A DNA stretch of 64,000 nt, taken from contig NZ_VDYZ01000014.1 of the NCBI RefSeq assembly GCF_007673095.1, positions 1 to 64,000 on the forward strand, in the 5' to 3' direction. This stretch comes from Corynebacterium glyciniphilum AJ 3170 (GTDB lineage: Bacteria > Actinomycetota > Actinomycetes > Mycobacteriales > Mycobacteriaceae). Positions 35,617-42,208 of this stretch are shown here, piece after piece (the first letter of the stretch is position 1; each line of letters opens with the position of its first letter). The notes below the pieces were generated by a model that saw nothing but the letters and a program-made list of their open reading frames with translations, was not told where the DNA came from and did not search any database. Position numbers and translations under genes: made by a program.

Positions 35617-35645
35617 GGAACAAGACTGACGCCGATGGCGTTGAG
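35617..35645 (+). promoter_or_regulatory. SigH-type promoter of sigH, GGAAC-N18-GTTGAG
   Basis: GGAAC (35617-35621) and GTTGAG (35640-35645) preceded by C, fitting the GGAA/GTT consensus of corynebacterial SigH promoters. Expected start near 35651, about 20 nt before sigH. TAGGAT at 35606-35611 may be a second, vegetative -10. Confidence 0.6.
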
Positions 35646-35671
35646 TCCGACAGGGTGAACGGAAGGAGCCC

Positions 35672-36286
35672 ATGAACAACCCAGTGAAGCGCACCGGTGA
35701 CAGCGACGAGCAGCTGCTCGCACGCTTCGAGGAGGATGCGCTGCCGCTGCTGGACCAGCTCTACGGTGCGGCGTTGCGGATGACACGCAATCCCGCGGAC
35801 GCCCAGGATCTCGTCCAGGACGCCTACATGAAGGCGTTTCAGGCGTTCGGCTCCTACAAACCCGGCACCAACCTGAAGGCGTGGATGTACCGCATCCTCA
35901 CCAACACCTACATCAACCAGTACCGCAAGGCGCAGCGGCGTCCACGGGAGACATCGGATGAGGAGGTCACCGACTGGCAGTTGGCGGATTCGGCGTCGCA
36001 TGACTCGACCGGCCTGCAGTCAGCGGAGATCGAGGCACTCCGTCGGATACCCGACAAGCGCATCCAGGATGCGCTGATGGACCTGTCGGACGACTACCGC
36101 ATGGTCGTCTACTACGCGGACGTCGAGCAGCTGCCGTACAAGGAGATCGCCGAGATCATGGACACGCCGATCGGCACGGTGATGAGTCGCCTGCACCGGG
36201 GGCGACGGCAGCTGCGTGCCAAACTCAAGGACGTCGCCGTCGAACACGGCATCGGAGCGGCGAAGCGGCCGGCAGGCAAGATCTGA
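35672..36286 (+). CDS. sigH: ECF sigma factor SigH
   Basis: 204 residues. Sigma-2: [32 protein letters not shown] and [22 protein letters not shown]; sigma-4: [19 protein letters not shown] and [24 protein letters not shown]. Directs the thiol-oxidative and heat stress regulon (thioredoxin, proteasome and Clp genes in relatives). GGAAGGAG precedes ATG 35672. Its anti-sigma partner is encoded 15 bp downstream and an own-type promoter lies upstream, implying positive autoregulation. Confidence 0.94.
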   Translation: MNNPVKRTGDSDEQLLARFEEDALPLLDQLYGAALRMTRNPADAQDLVQDAYMKAFQAFGSYKPGTNLKAWMYRILTNTYINQYRKAQRRPRETSDEEVTDWQLADSASHDSTGLQSAEIEALRRIPDKRIQDALMDLSDDYRMVVYYADVEQLPYKEIAEIMDTPIGTVMSRLHRGRRQLRAKLKDVAVEHGIGAAKRPAGKI

Positions 36287-36301
36287 GGAGTGTGACAAGG
36301 A

Positions 36302-36631
36302 ATGTCTGACAACCCTGGGAACATGAGCGACAACCCGTGCAGTGCGCCGGGGAAGAGCGAGTGCGACGAACTCGTCGAGGTGCTCTACGAGTACATCGAC
36401 GTCAAGACCGGCGACTGTGAAGGCGAGCAGTACCGTCGCGCCCGGGCCCGGCTCGAACAGCACGTGGACGAGTGTCCGTCCTGTCTGGAAGCTCTCGGTA
36501 TCGAGCAGCAGGTCCGTGAACTGCTGCGTTCCCGCTGTGGTGGACAGGCCCCGCAGGAGCTGCGAGGGCGGATCATCACCTCGCTGCAGTCGACGGTGAC
36601 GACCTCGGTGAGGTTCCGCTACTCCGAGTGA
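36302..36631 (+). CDS. rshA: anti-sigma factor RshA (ZAS family)
   Basis: 109 residues, somewhat longer than usual because of an N-terminal extension. The zinc-associated motif is EQHVDECPSCLEALG (HxxxCxxC), with an upstream Cys in CDELVEVLYEYIDV. Oxidation of these cysteines releases SigH. An alternative ATG at 36323 fits the first conserved helix better; the ATG at 36302 has only AAGG upstream. Confidence 0.9.
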   Translation: MSDNPGNMSDNPCSAPGKSECDELVEVLYEYIDVKTGDCEGEQYRRARARLEQHVDECPSCLEALGIEQQVRELLRSRCGGQAPQELRGRIITSLQSTVTTSVRFRYSE

Positions 36632-36673
36632 CGGCACGCGGGCGTCAAAACCTGTCTGTGCAACCAGGACAAC

Positions 36674-36728
36674 AGCACAATAGGGACCGGCCCGGGACAT
36701 ACTGTCCCGGGCCGGTCCCTATTGTGCT
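36674..36728. terminator. bidirectional terminator, perfect 26-bp stem
   Basis: Arms 36674-36699 and 36703-36728 are perfect complements around a 3-nt loop. It lies between the convergent rshA and bL37 genes, starting with AGCACAATAGGG and ending in its complement, so either strand can fold it. Confidence 0.9.
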
Positions 36729-36739
36729 GTACGAACGTT

Positions 36740-36814
36740 CTAGGCGTTCGGACGGCTACGGTGGTTCGCCTTCTTCTTACGACGATCCTTGCGCTTGCGG
36801 CCACGCTTGCTCAT
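36740..36814 (-). CDS. 50S ribosomal protein bL37 (AURKAIP1/COX24-like)
   Basis: A 24-residue, extremely basic peptide, MSKRGRKRKDRRKKKANHR followed by SRPNA. It closely matches the actinobacterial 50S protein bL37 I remember from Mycobacterium smegmatis (MAKRGRKKRDR..., ending RPNA), first seen in ribosome structures. GAGGAG lies 4-5 nt upstream of the ATG at 36814, and TACTAT (36839-36844, minus strand) is a candidate -10. It sits between rshA and whiB1 and ends at the shared 26-bp terminator. Confidence 0.88.
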   Translation of the reverse strand: MSKRGRKRKDRRKKKANHRSRPNA

Positions 36815-36838
36815 GACGGCTCCTCATCGACGGTATGG

Positions 36839-36844
36839 ATAGTA
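36839..36844 (-). promoter_or_regulatory. candidate bL37 -10 box (TACTAT, minus strand)
   Basis: TACTAT on the minus strand, giving a leader of about 18 nt before the bL37 ATG. Confidence 0.45.
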
Positions 36845-36890
36845 CAGATAACCGCTTCAGGATACCGGGGAGCACATCAGGTGGGAAATC

Positions 36891-36930
36891 CACCCCGGGC
36901 CACCCCGGGCCACCCCGGGCCACCCCGGGC
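36891..36930. repeat. four perfect tandem copies of CACCCCGGGC
   Basis: Exact 10-bp units from 36891 to 36930, each containing the palindrome CCCGGG. They lie 13 bp beyond the whiB1 stop, between whiB1 and bL37 on the minus strand. Confidence 0.85.
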
Positions 36931-36943
36931 GCAGGCCGGGTCG

Positions 36944-37207
36944 CTACGCGGTGGCGACGCGGGTGCGGGCGCGGCCGCGGTTGTTGCGACGCTTCAGTGC
37001 GCGACGCTCGTCCTCGCTCATGCCTCCCCAGACGCCGGCGTCCTGGCCGGACTCGATGGCCCAGGCGAGGCATGCGTTGGTGACCGGGCACTTGTTGCAG
37101 ACCAGCTTCGCCTTGGCGATCTGGGCGAGTGCAGGGCCGGAGTTGCCCACCGGGAAGAAAAGCTCGGGGTCTTCGGAACGGCAGATGGCTTCGTGGCGCC
37201 AGTCCAT
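36944..37207 (-). CDS. whiB1: WhiB-family regulator (WhiB1/WhcE type)
   Basis: 87 residues from ATG 37207, with AAGGAGAAG upstream; the frame to 37225 is longer but lacks its own site. Cluster cysteines in AICRSEDPELFF and VCNKCPVTNACLAW, tryptophan turn GVWGGMSEDERR and a basic, AT-hook-like tail (RRNNRGRARTRV). WhiB1 binds a nitric-oxide-sensitive 4Fe-4S cluster and the principal sigma factor and is essential in M. tuberculosis; the corynebacterial orthologue near sigH is whcE. Confidence 0.93.
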   Translation of the reverse strand: MDWRHEAICRSEDPELFFPVGNSGPALAQIAKAKLVCNKCPVTNACLAWAIESGQDAGVWGGMSEDERRALKRRNNRGRARTRVATA

Positions 37208-37399
37208 GGTGATCTTCTCCTTCAACAGTGTTGTTGCAGTGTGCTAGACCGTTCTCCCCGGGCGGGTGGGCGGGCGGTCATGCCCGTCGCCGTGGGGGAC
37301 GGTTCGAGTTCGTCGGTGGGATTCGGTGACACACACCGGGTCACGGTAAGGTGAGTCGCAGTGATGGTGTCGGGCAGAGAAGTAGGGCCGGGTTCGGTT

Positions 37400-37418
37400 C
37401 GTAACCTGTCCGTAACCT
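37400..37418. promoter_or_regulatory. MtrA-box-like direct repeat CGTAACCT-N3-CGTAACCT
   Basis: Two identical 8-mers separated by 3 bp (GTAAC-N6-GTAAC core). This spacing matches the MtrA-binding motif described for C. glutamicum as I recall it. Confidence 0.45.
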
Positions 37419-37490
37419 CGTGTCCCTCTCTCCGTTACATGTGCAATAGTGGCACGTCACGGTGGAGTCCGCTAGGGGGTCGGGCATTTT

Positions 37491-37506
37491 TGTGTTTAAG
37501 CTCACA
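37491..37506. promoter_or_regulatory. GlxR/CRP-like palindrome TGTGTTTAAGCTCACA
   Basis: One mismatch to TGTGA-N6-TCACA. CRP-family sites are known upstream of whiB1 in mycobacteria. Confidence 0.55.
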
Positions 37507-37601
37507 GGGGGCCGATTTGGCTAATTAGGTAAGGGTGGGTTAACGGACAACTTGGTCCATTACGGGGCTGTGCCGGTTGTCGCAGAGTCGTTGATGCCCA
37601 G

Positions 37602-37607
37602 TACAAT
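37602..37607 (+). promoter_or_regulatory. -10 box of a leaderless promoter (TACAAT)
   Basis: TACAAT, 8 nt before the ATG at 37616. Confidence 0.6.
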
Positions 37608-37615
37608 CTGCCCGT

Positions 37616-38065
37616 ATGAGCCCCAGGAGCGCAGACGACGGTAAAACACTTGTACTTCCCCCGAGCGTGCGTTGGGCTGGTTGGATCGGGATGGCAGAGG
37701 GGATCGCGGGGCTCGCTTTCGCGGTGTATCTCGTGATCGGTGCGGTTCGGGGGGATGAAGACACCACCGCACAGTTCGCGGGGGCGGGAGCAGAGTCCAT
37801 CGGTTACGGGTGGGGGACCGCTGCATGGTTCGGGTTCTTCGGGGGCGTGATCGCCATAGCCGGATGGTGCCTGTCGACCGGCCGCCGCTGGGGGCGCGGT
37901 CCCGTCGCCATGCTGCAGCTCTTCCTCGTGTTGATCTCGGTCTACATGTTCTCTTCCGGGCGTCCGGAACTCGGTGTGCCGACGGCGGCCCTCGGCATCA
38001 TCGGTCTGACACTGATGTTCAATCCCAGTGCCGTGGAATGGGCGGCCCGTCGTTACGGCCGTTGA
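37616..38065 (+). CDS. four-helix integral membrane protein (Rv3217c-like)
   Basis: 149 residues with four membrane segments (about 20-42, 63-83, 94-112, 116-134) and short loops. The first hydrophilic loop is acidic (RGDEDTTAQFAGAGAESIG). Position between whiB1 and the Rv3212/rhlE pair matches Rv3217c. No catalytic or transport motif visible. It converges with the next gene, overlapping by 13 bp at the 3' ends. Confidence 0.7.
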   Translation: MSPRSADDGKTLVLPPSVRWAGWIGMAEGIAGLAFAVYLVIGAVRGDEDTTAQFAGAGAESIGYGWGTAAWFGFFGGVIAIAGWCLSTGRRWGRGPVAMLQLFLVLISVYMFSSGRPELGVPTAALGIIGLTLMFNPSAVEWAARRYGR

Positions 38066-39369
38066 CGCAACGCAACCATCTCGTCACCGCGTTGTTCCAC
38101 GATCACGTCGCCCTGCACCCGGAGGCTGACCGGGCCGTCGTAGGCGCCGCGGTCGACGGGGACCGTGCGTTCCACGGAACCGGTGTCCCAGTCGACGACG
38201 GCGACGCCTTCAGGCACCGGCACCAGGAGTGACCCGGCCATGGCGGCGCCGGTGCCGAGGGCGGGGACAGAGAAACGGGGTTCCAGGTCGGTTGGCCCGA
38301 AACCGATGAGCCGCTCGCCGTTGAACCAGGTCATGTGGTGCGGAAGATCACCGGTTGCGGCGGTGAACGGGTCGTCACCTCTGCCCTCGGCGAGGTGAGC
38401 CAGTGTGGGCGACGGGTCAGCGGGATGCTGCTCGAATGATCCGTCGGAGTGCAGGACCTGGAATCTGCTGCCTGCGTAGTCGTCGGAGTCCGCGGCGCGT
38501 CGACCGTTGCCGTGGACGTAGATCACGGCAGCTTCCTGGGCGATCCCGACCAGTTCGGCGTCCGGCGGGACGGTGAACTCGTGCGTCGTCTCGGGTTCAC
38601 TCGATTCTTCGGGGTCGGCGACCTGCAGGCTGACGGTGCCCTTGCCGTCTTCCCGGTCACAGTCGGCCAGGACGGCGAGCAGGTCCTTGCGTGTCTGCGC
38701 CGACGTGAACCGGCATCCGTCCAGTGGTTGCACGCCCGCCTTCACGGGAGCTTCGACATGTCCGGTCTCGACGGTGCGGACGAGGTCGGAACGCCACAGC
38801 TCGACCCGGTCGTCGCTGATCACACCGATGTGGTCGAGAGAACGGAAGAACCGGGCGTCCGAACTGCCGAGTGCGGAGCGGGTGTCCTGGTAGCGACCGG
38901 TGGAGGCTGTGAGGGACGTGACGTCCGAGCACCCCTTCGGACCACGGTAGACAGCCACGACGCGCCCCCAGTTGCCGGAGACACCGCACAGTTCGCGGTC
39001 GCGGCTGTAACTCCATGCTTCACTGCCGTCGTCCGCGGAGACGCCGCTCACCCGGTTGCCGTCGCGGAGGACGGCGGTCCCGTCCACCAGGACAGGTTCA
39101 CCGGAGTCGGAGGGGAGCGAATGCGCGCGCCAGAGCTCGTCGAGGCTCTCCGGTGGCGCATCAGGGGCTGAGGGGGGTGCGACAGCCTCACCTGGGCCTG
39201 CCTCGGTGTGGGACGTCCCCCGGGAATCGGAGAAGAACCAGGTACCCAGGACCAGGACCAGCACGGCAGCCGTGATCAGCGCGGTGACGACCAGGTCGGT
39301 ACGCGACCGTTGTTCGCTGGGAACCCTGCCGCGAACCCTGCCGCCCCGGTGGAGACGGAATCGGCTCAC
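38053..39369 (-). CDS. membrane-anchored propeller-like protein (Rv3212-like)
   Basis: 438 residues. Basic cytoplasmic N-terminus, one signal-anchor (VVTALITAAVLVLVLGTWFF, about 27-46), a Pro/Ala linker, then repeated strand-rich units (VLVDGTAVLRDGNRVSGVSADDGSEAW, SLLVPVPEGVAVVDWDTGSV) suggesting a PQQ-like beta-propeller outside the cell. Two cysteines (LCGVSG, KGCSDV) and two more (DGCRF, ADCDRE) could form disulfides. GTG start overlaps the helicase stop (GTGA), so it is translationally coupled. Function unknown. Confidence 0.75.
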   Translation of the reverse strand: MSRFRLHRGGRVRGRVPSEQRSRTDLVVTALITAAVLVLVLGTWFFSDSRGTSHTEAGPGEAVAPPSAPDAPPESLDELWRAHSLPSDSGEPVLVDGTAVLRDGNRVSGVSADDGSEAWSYSRDRELCGVSGNWGRVVAVYRGPKGCSDVTSLTASTGRYQDTRSALGSSDARFFRSLDHIGVISDDRVELWRSDLVRTVETGHVEAPVKAGVQPLDGCRFTSAQTRKDLLAVLADCDREDGKGTVSLQVADPEESSEPETTHEFTVPPDAELVGIAQEAAVIYVHGNGRRAADSDDYAGSRFQVLHSDGSFEQHPADPSPTLAHLAEGRGDDPFTAATGDLPHHMTWFNGERLIGFGPTDLEPRFSVPALGTGAAMAGSLLVPVPEGVAVVDWDTGSVERTVPVDRGAYDGPVSLRVQGDVIVEQRGDEMVALRQRP

Positions 39370-40667
39370 GGCCGTGGTTTCCTCTTCGCCGGTGCCGTCG
39401 CCGATGCTGATCCCTGCACCTTACGGGGCGGCGCCACACGGTCCCGGACGTCCTCGGGAAGGTCGAATTCGGCGAGAAACTCCGGGGAGCCCGAGAACCA
39501 CTGCGGTGGGTCATTCCTGCCGAGGTCGAGGGTTTCGTCGATGGCCCTCCACCGGGTCACCTCGTCCCAGCCCACCAGGGTGACTGCCACGCCGGAGCGT
39601 CCTGCACGTCCCGTGCGACCGATGCGGTGCACGTAGGTCTTGTCGTCCTCGGGCACCTGGTAGTTGATGACGTGGGTGACGTCGTCGACGTCGATGCCGC
39701 GGGCGGCGACGTCGGTGGCCACCATCACGCTCACCCGTCCTTCCCGGAATGCGTTCAACGAATTCTCACGGTCCTTCTGGCGCATGTCGCCGTGGACGGC
39801 GCCGACGTCGAAACCGAGTTCGGCCAGGTCCCCGGCGATGATCGCCGCCTGACGTTTGGTCTTCGCGAACACGATCGTGCGCCCGCGGCCGGGTGTCTGG
39901 AGGATGCGGGCGAGCACACTCATCCGGTCGAGCTTGTGGGACTGGAACACGGTCTGCCGGGTGGTGACATGGGTGGCGCGGGCGTCGTCGAGGTCCGCGC
40001 GGATCAGTACCGGACGGTTCATGAACTCCCGGGTGAGCGCCACGATCGGTCCCGGCATCGTGGCGGAGAAGAGCATCGTCTGCCGTCCCTCGGCGGTCTG
40101 CGCGAGGATCTTCTTCACGTCGTCGAGGAAGCCCTGGTCGAGCATCTCGTCAGCTTCGTCCAGGACGAGAACCTCGACGTGGGAGAGATCGAGGTGCCCC
40201 TGCCGCGACAGGTCGAGCAACCGGCCGGGCGTGCCGACGACGAGGTCGGTCCCGCCGTCCAGCGCGGCGATCTGCTTCTCGAAGGGGACACCGCCGTAGA
40301 TGGTCGTCACGGTGAAGGGACGTCCGGCTGCGGCGATGTTCCGTGAGGCCGCGGCGAGGTCGCCCGCCACCTGGATGCCCAGCTCCCTGGTGGGGACCAC
40401 CACCAGGCCGCGGACGGTACCGTCGAGTTCGGTGACCCCGGCATCGTCGAAGAGCCTGTCGAGCAGGGGAATGCCGAACCCCAGGGTCTTGCCCATCCCG
40501 GTGCGCGCCTGCCCGATGAGGTCCTTACCGACCAGGGCGAGCGGCAGAGTGCGCTCCTGGATCGCGAATGCCTCCGCGATCCCGTCTTCCTCGAGCGCAT
40601 CGACGATCTCGGCGGCCACACCGAGATCCCGGAATGTTGGTCGCACCACGGGCGTCATCCCCTCCAT
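39366..40667 (-). CDS. DEAD-box RNA helicase (RhlE-like)
   Basis: 433 residues from ATG 40667 (GAGAAG 7 nt upstream); a longer frame to 40712 is possible but would begin ahead of a TAACGT -10 candidate. Motifs: Q-motif AFAIQERTLPLAL, I ARTGMGKTLGF, Ia VVPTRELGIQ, Ib VVGTPGRLLDL, II LDEADEM, III FSATMPG, and the HELICc part TDVAARGIDVDDVTHVINYQ, HRIGRTGRAG. The C-terminus is short and basic (KRKPRP). Probably remodels rRNA or mRNA. Orthologue of Rv3211. Confidence 0.9.
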   Translation of the reverse strand: MEGMTPVVRPTFRDLGVAAEIVDALEEDGIAEAFAIQERTLPLALVGKDLIGQARTGMGKTLGFGIPLLDRLFDDAGVTELDGTVRGLVVVPTRELGIQVAGDLAAASRNIAAAGRPFTVTTIYGGVPFEKQIAALDGGTDLVVGTPGRLLDLSRQGHLDLSHVEVLVLDEADEMLDQGFLDDVKKILAQTAEGRQTMLFSATMPGPIVALTREFMNRPVLIRADLDDARATHVTTRQTVFQSHKLDRMSVLARILQTPGRGRTIVFAKTKRQAAIIAGDLAELGFDVGAVHGDMRQKDRENSLNAFREGRVSVMVATDVAARGIDVDDVTHVINYQVPEDDKTYVHRIGRTGRAGRSGVAVTLVGWDEVTRWRAIDETLDLGRNDPPQWFSGSPEFLAEFDLPEDVRDRVAPPRKVQGSASATAPAKRKPRP

Positions 40668-40703
40668 CGTCTTCTCGTCGTTCGTCGCTATGATGGTCCA
40701 CGT

Positions 40704-40709
40704 TACAGT
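40704..40709 (+). promoter_or_regulatory. candidate -10 box for DUF3107 (TACAGT)
   Basis: TACAGT with a weak TTCGTC 17 bp upstream; leader of about 33 nt. Confidence 0.4.
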
Positions 40710-40750
40710 CATCGCAATGCGAGAGAGAAAGAAAGGCCTGAAGGCACCCT

Positions 40751-40984
40751 ATGGACATCAAGGTCGGATTCGTCGACAACCCCCGCGATCTCGTCATCAC
40801 CAGTGCAGATGAGCAGGACGCAGTCGTGGCCGAGGTGGAGAAGTTCCTCGCCTCCGAGGAGGCCGGCTCGGCAAGCACCCTGTCCCTCAAGGACAACAAG
40901 GGGTCGGTCTTCGTCATCGTGCGTGACCAGGTGGCCTACGTGGAGGTCGGTTCCTCGGCGCAGCGTCCCGTCGGGTTCATCTGA
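40751..40984 (+). CDS. DUF3107 family protein (TB9.4-like)
   Basis: 77 residues: MDIKVGFVDNPRDLVITS, DAVVAEVEKFL, SLKDNKGSVFVIVRDQVAYVEVG, QRPVGFI. A full-length match to the short DUF3107 proteins next to the DEAD-box helicase in Actinobacteria. Compact alpha/beta fold, no cysteine, no signal. Function unknown, though near-universal in the order. Confidence 0.88.
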   Translation: MDIKVGFVDNPRDLVITSADEQDAVVAEVEKFLASEEAGSASTLSLKDNKGSVFVIVRDQVAYVEVGSSAQRPVGFI

Positions 40985-41020
40985 GCCATCTGACTCATCT
41001 GACACAGCCGAGTACACCGC

Positions 41021-42136
41021 ATGCCTTCCGACGGATCCCCCCACGACCCCACCCCTCGACAGCGGGGAGGGGACCGGCAGATTCATCGGGAGCGTTTCAG
41101 TATGCCCAGATCGACCGCAGCAGGAGATCCTGACCGCCCTGACCGCGCTGAGCAGAACCGCAGCGCGGAGGAGTTCCGGCAGCGCCAGTTGCGCCGTCGC
41201 CGGTGGCTCAGTGCAGGTGGGGCACTGGTGTTCCTGCTCACGGTCGCCGTTGTCGCGGAACTCGTCGTTGCCGGGGGTAACGGCAACGATGACGACGGTG
41301 CAGGAGTTTCAGCGGCCCCGGAGGTGTCGGACGCGGCGGCGTCCGGGGACGCCGCCGAGGGCACGCAGGACGGTCCCGTGCCCGGGGACGCACCGGAGAC
41401 GGGCGGTGTCGGCGAACTGCCGTCCGGCGGGACCGTGACGGCGCGGGGTGACGGCGACTACCGCGGCGTCGGATCAGCGGGGATGACCGCGGGCGACCCG
41501 GACAGGGACGACGCAGACACCTACAGCTTCGTCGTGGAGGTCGAGAACGGTCTCGAGACCTCATCATTCGGTGGTGGCGACGCCTTTGCCGCAGCGGTGG
41601 ACGCGACCCTGTCGGATCCGCGGTCCTGGATCTCGGACGGCACGTTCGCCTTCCGGCATGTCAGTGTCACGGACCGTCGCGCACCGGATCTGCGGATCCG
41701 ACTGACCAGCCCCGAGACGACGCGGGAGGTGTGCGGCGCCCAGATTGAGCTGGAGACCAGTTGTTTCGTCCGGGGGCCGGACGTCGAGGGCGAACGTCGG
41801 GGAGCCGCAGAGGCCGGGCGGGTCGTCGTCAACGCCGCCCGGTGGGTCCGCGGGGCGACGACATTCGAGGGAGACCTCGGTTCCTACCGGCAGTACCTCC
41901 TGAACCATGAGATCGGCCACGGGCTGGGGTTCGCCCGGCATCAGGTGTGCCCGGAGGACGGTGTTCTCGCACCCGTGATGATGCAGCAGACCCTGAGCCT
42001 CAACAACGGCGAGCTCGAGGACCTCGAGGCCGGTGCGGAGTACGGGGAGGCAGGACGGGACGTGACCTGCCGCCCGAACTCCTGGCCGTACCCGCACGGG
42101 CGCAGCGAAGGGGACCCGGTGGACGTGCGGGACTGA
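41021..42136 (+). CDS. DUF3152 membrane-anchored zincin-like protein
   Basis: 371 residues from ATG 41021; an in-frame ATG at 41102 with GGGAG upstream is an equally good start. Basic N-terminus, one membrane segment (WLSAGGALVFLLTVAVVAELVVAGG, about 60-85, written in two parts here: WLSAGGALVF then LLTVAVVAEL), an acidic linker and a secreted domain. Zinc motif HEIGHGLGFARH (first His about 296) and a Met-turn-like VMMQQTLSL. Two cysteine pairs flank it. Likely a surface metalloprotease; substrate unknown. Orthologue of Rv3207c. Confidence 0.82.
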   Translation: MPSDGSPHDPTPRQRGGDRQIHRERFSMPRSTAAGDPDRPDRAEQNRSAEEFRQRQLRRRRWLSAGGALVFLLTVAVVAELVVAGGNGNDDDGAGVSAAPEVSDAAASGDAAEGTQDGPVPGDAPETGGVGELPSGGTVTARGDGDYRGVGSAGMTAGDPDRDDADTYSFVVEVENGLETSSFGGGDAFAAAVDATLSDPRSWISDGTFAFRHVSVTDRRAPDLRIRLTSPETTREVCGAQIELETSCFVRGPDVEGERRGAAEAGRVVVNAARWVRGATTFEGDLGSYRQYLLNHEIGHGLGFARHQVCPEDGVLAPVMMQQTLSLNNGELEDLEAGAEYGEAGRDVTCRPNSWPYPHGRSEGDPVDVRD

Positions 42137-42194
42137 GAGTCCCCGGATGACCTGCGTGTTCGAATGGACACAGGGAACTGTCCGGATCGGGGGT

Positions 42195-42200
42195 TAGAGT
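42195..42200 (+). promoter_or_regulatory. -10 box of a leaderless promoter (TAGAGT)
   Basis: TAGAGT, 8 nt before ATG 42209, at the head of the TIGR02569-adnA-adnB-channel-uvrD2 series. Confidence 0.5.
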
Positions 42201-42208
42201 GTGTAGCC

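Larger units (their letters stand above)
37361..37528 (+). other. possible leaderless small ORF, 55 codons
   Basis: GTG 37361 is 8 nt after TAAGGT (37347-37352) and the frame stays open to TAG 37526-37528. The third codon positions are not GC-rich and no family is recognised, so this is more likely regulatory DNA. Confidence 0.15.
37208..37615. promoter_or_regulatory. whiB1 / membrane-protein divergent regulatory region
   Basis: 408 bp. It holds an MtrA-box-like direct repeat (37400-37418), a GlxR/CRP-like palindrome (37491-37506), the leaderless promoter of the gene at 37616 (TACAAT 37602-37607) and a 55-codon open frame from GTG 37361 with TAAGGT 8 nt before it. The whiB1 promoter itself is not obvious. 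Confidence 0.6.
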
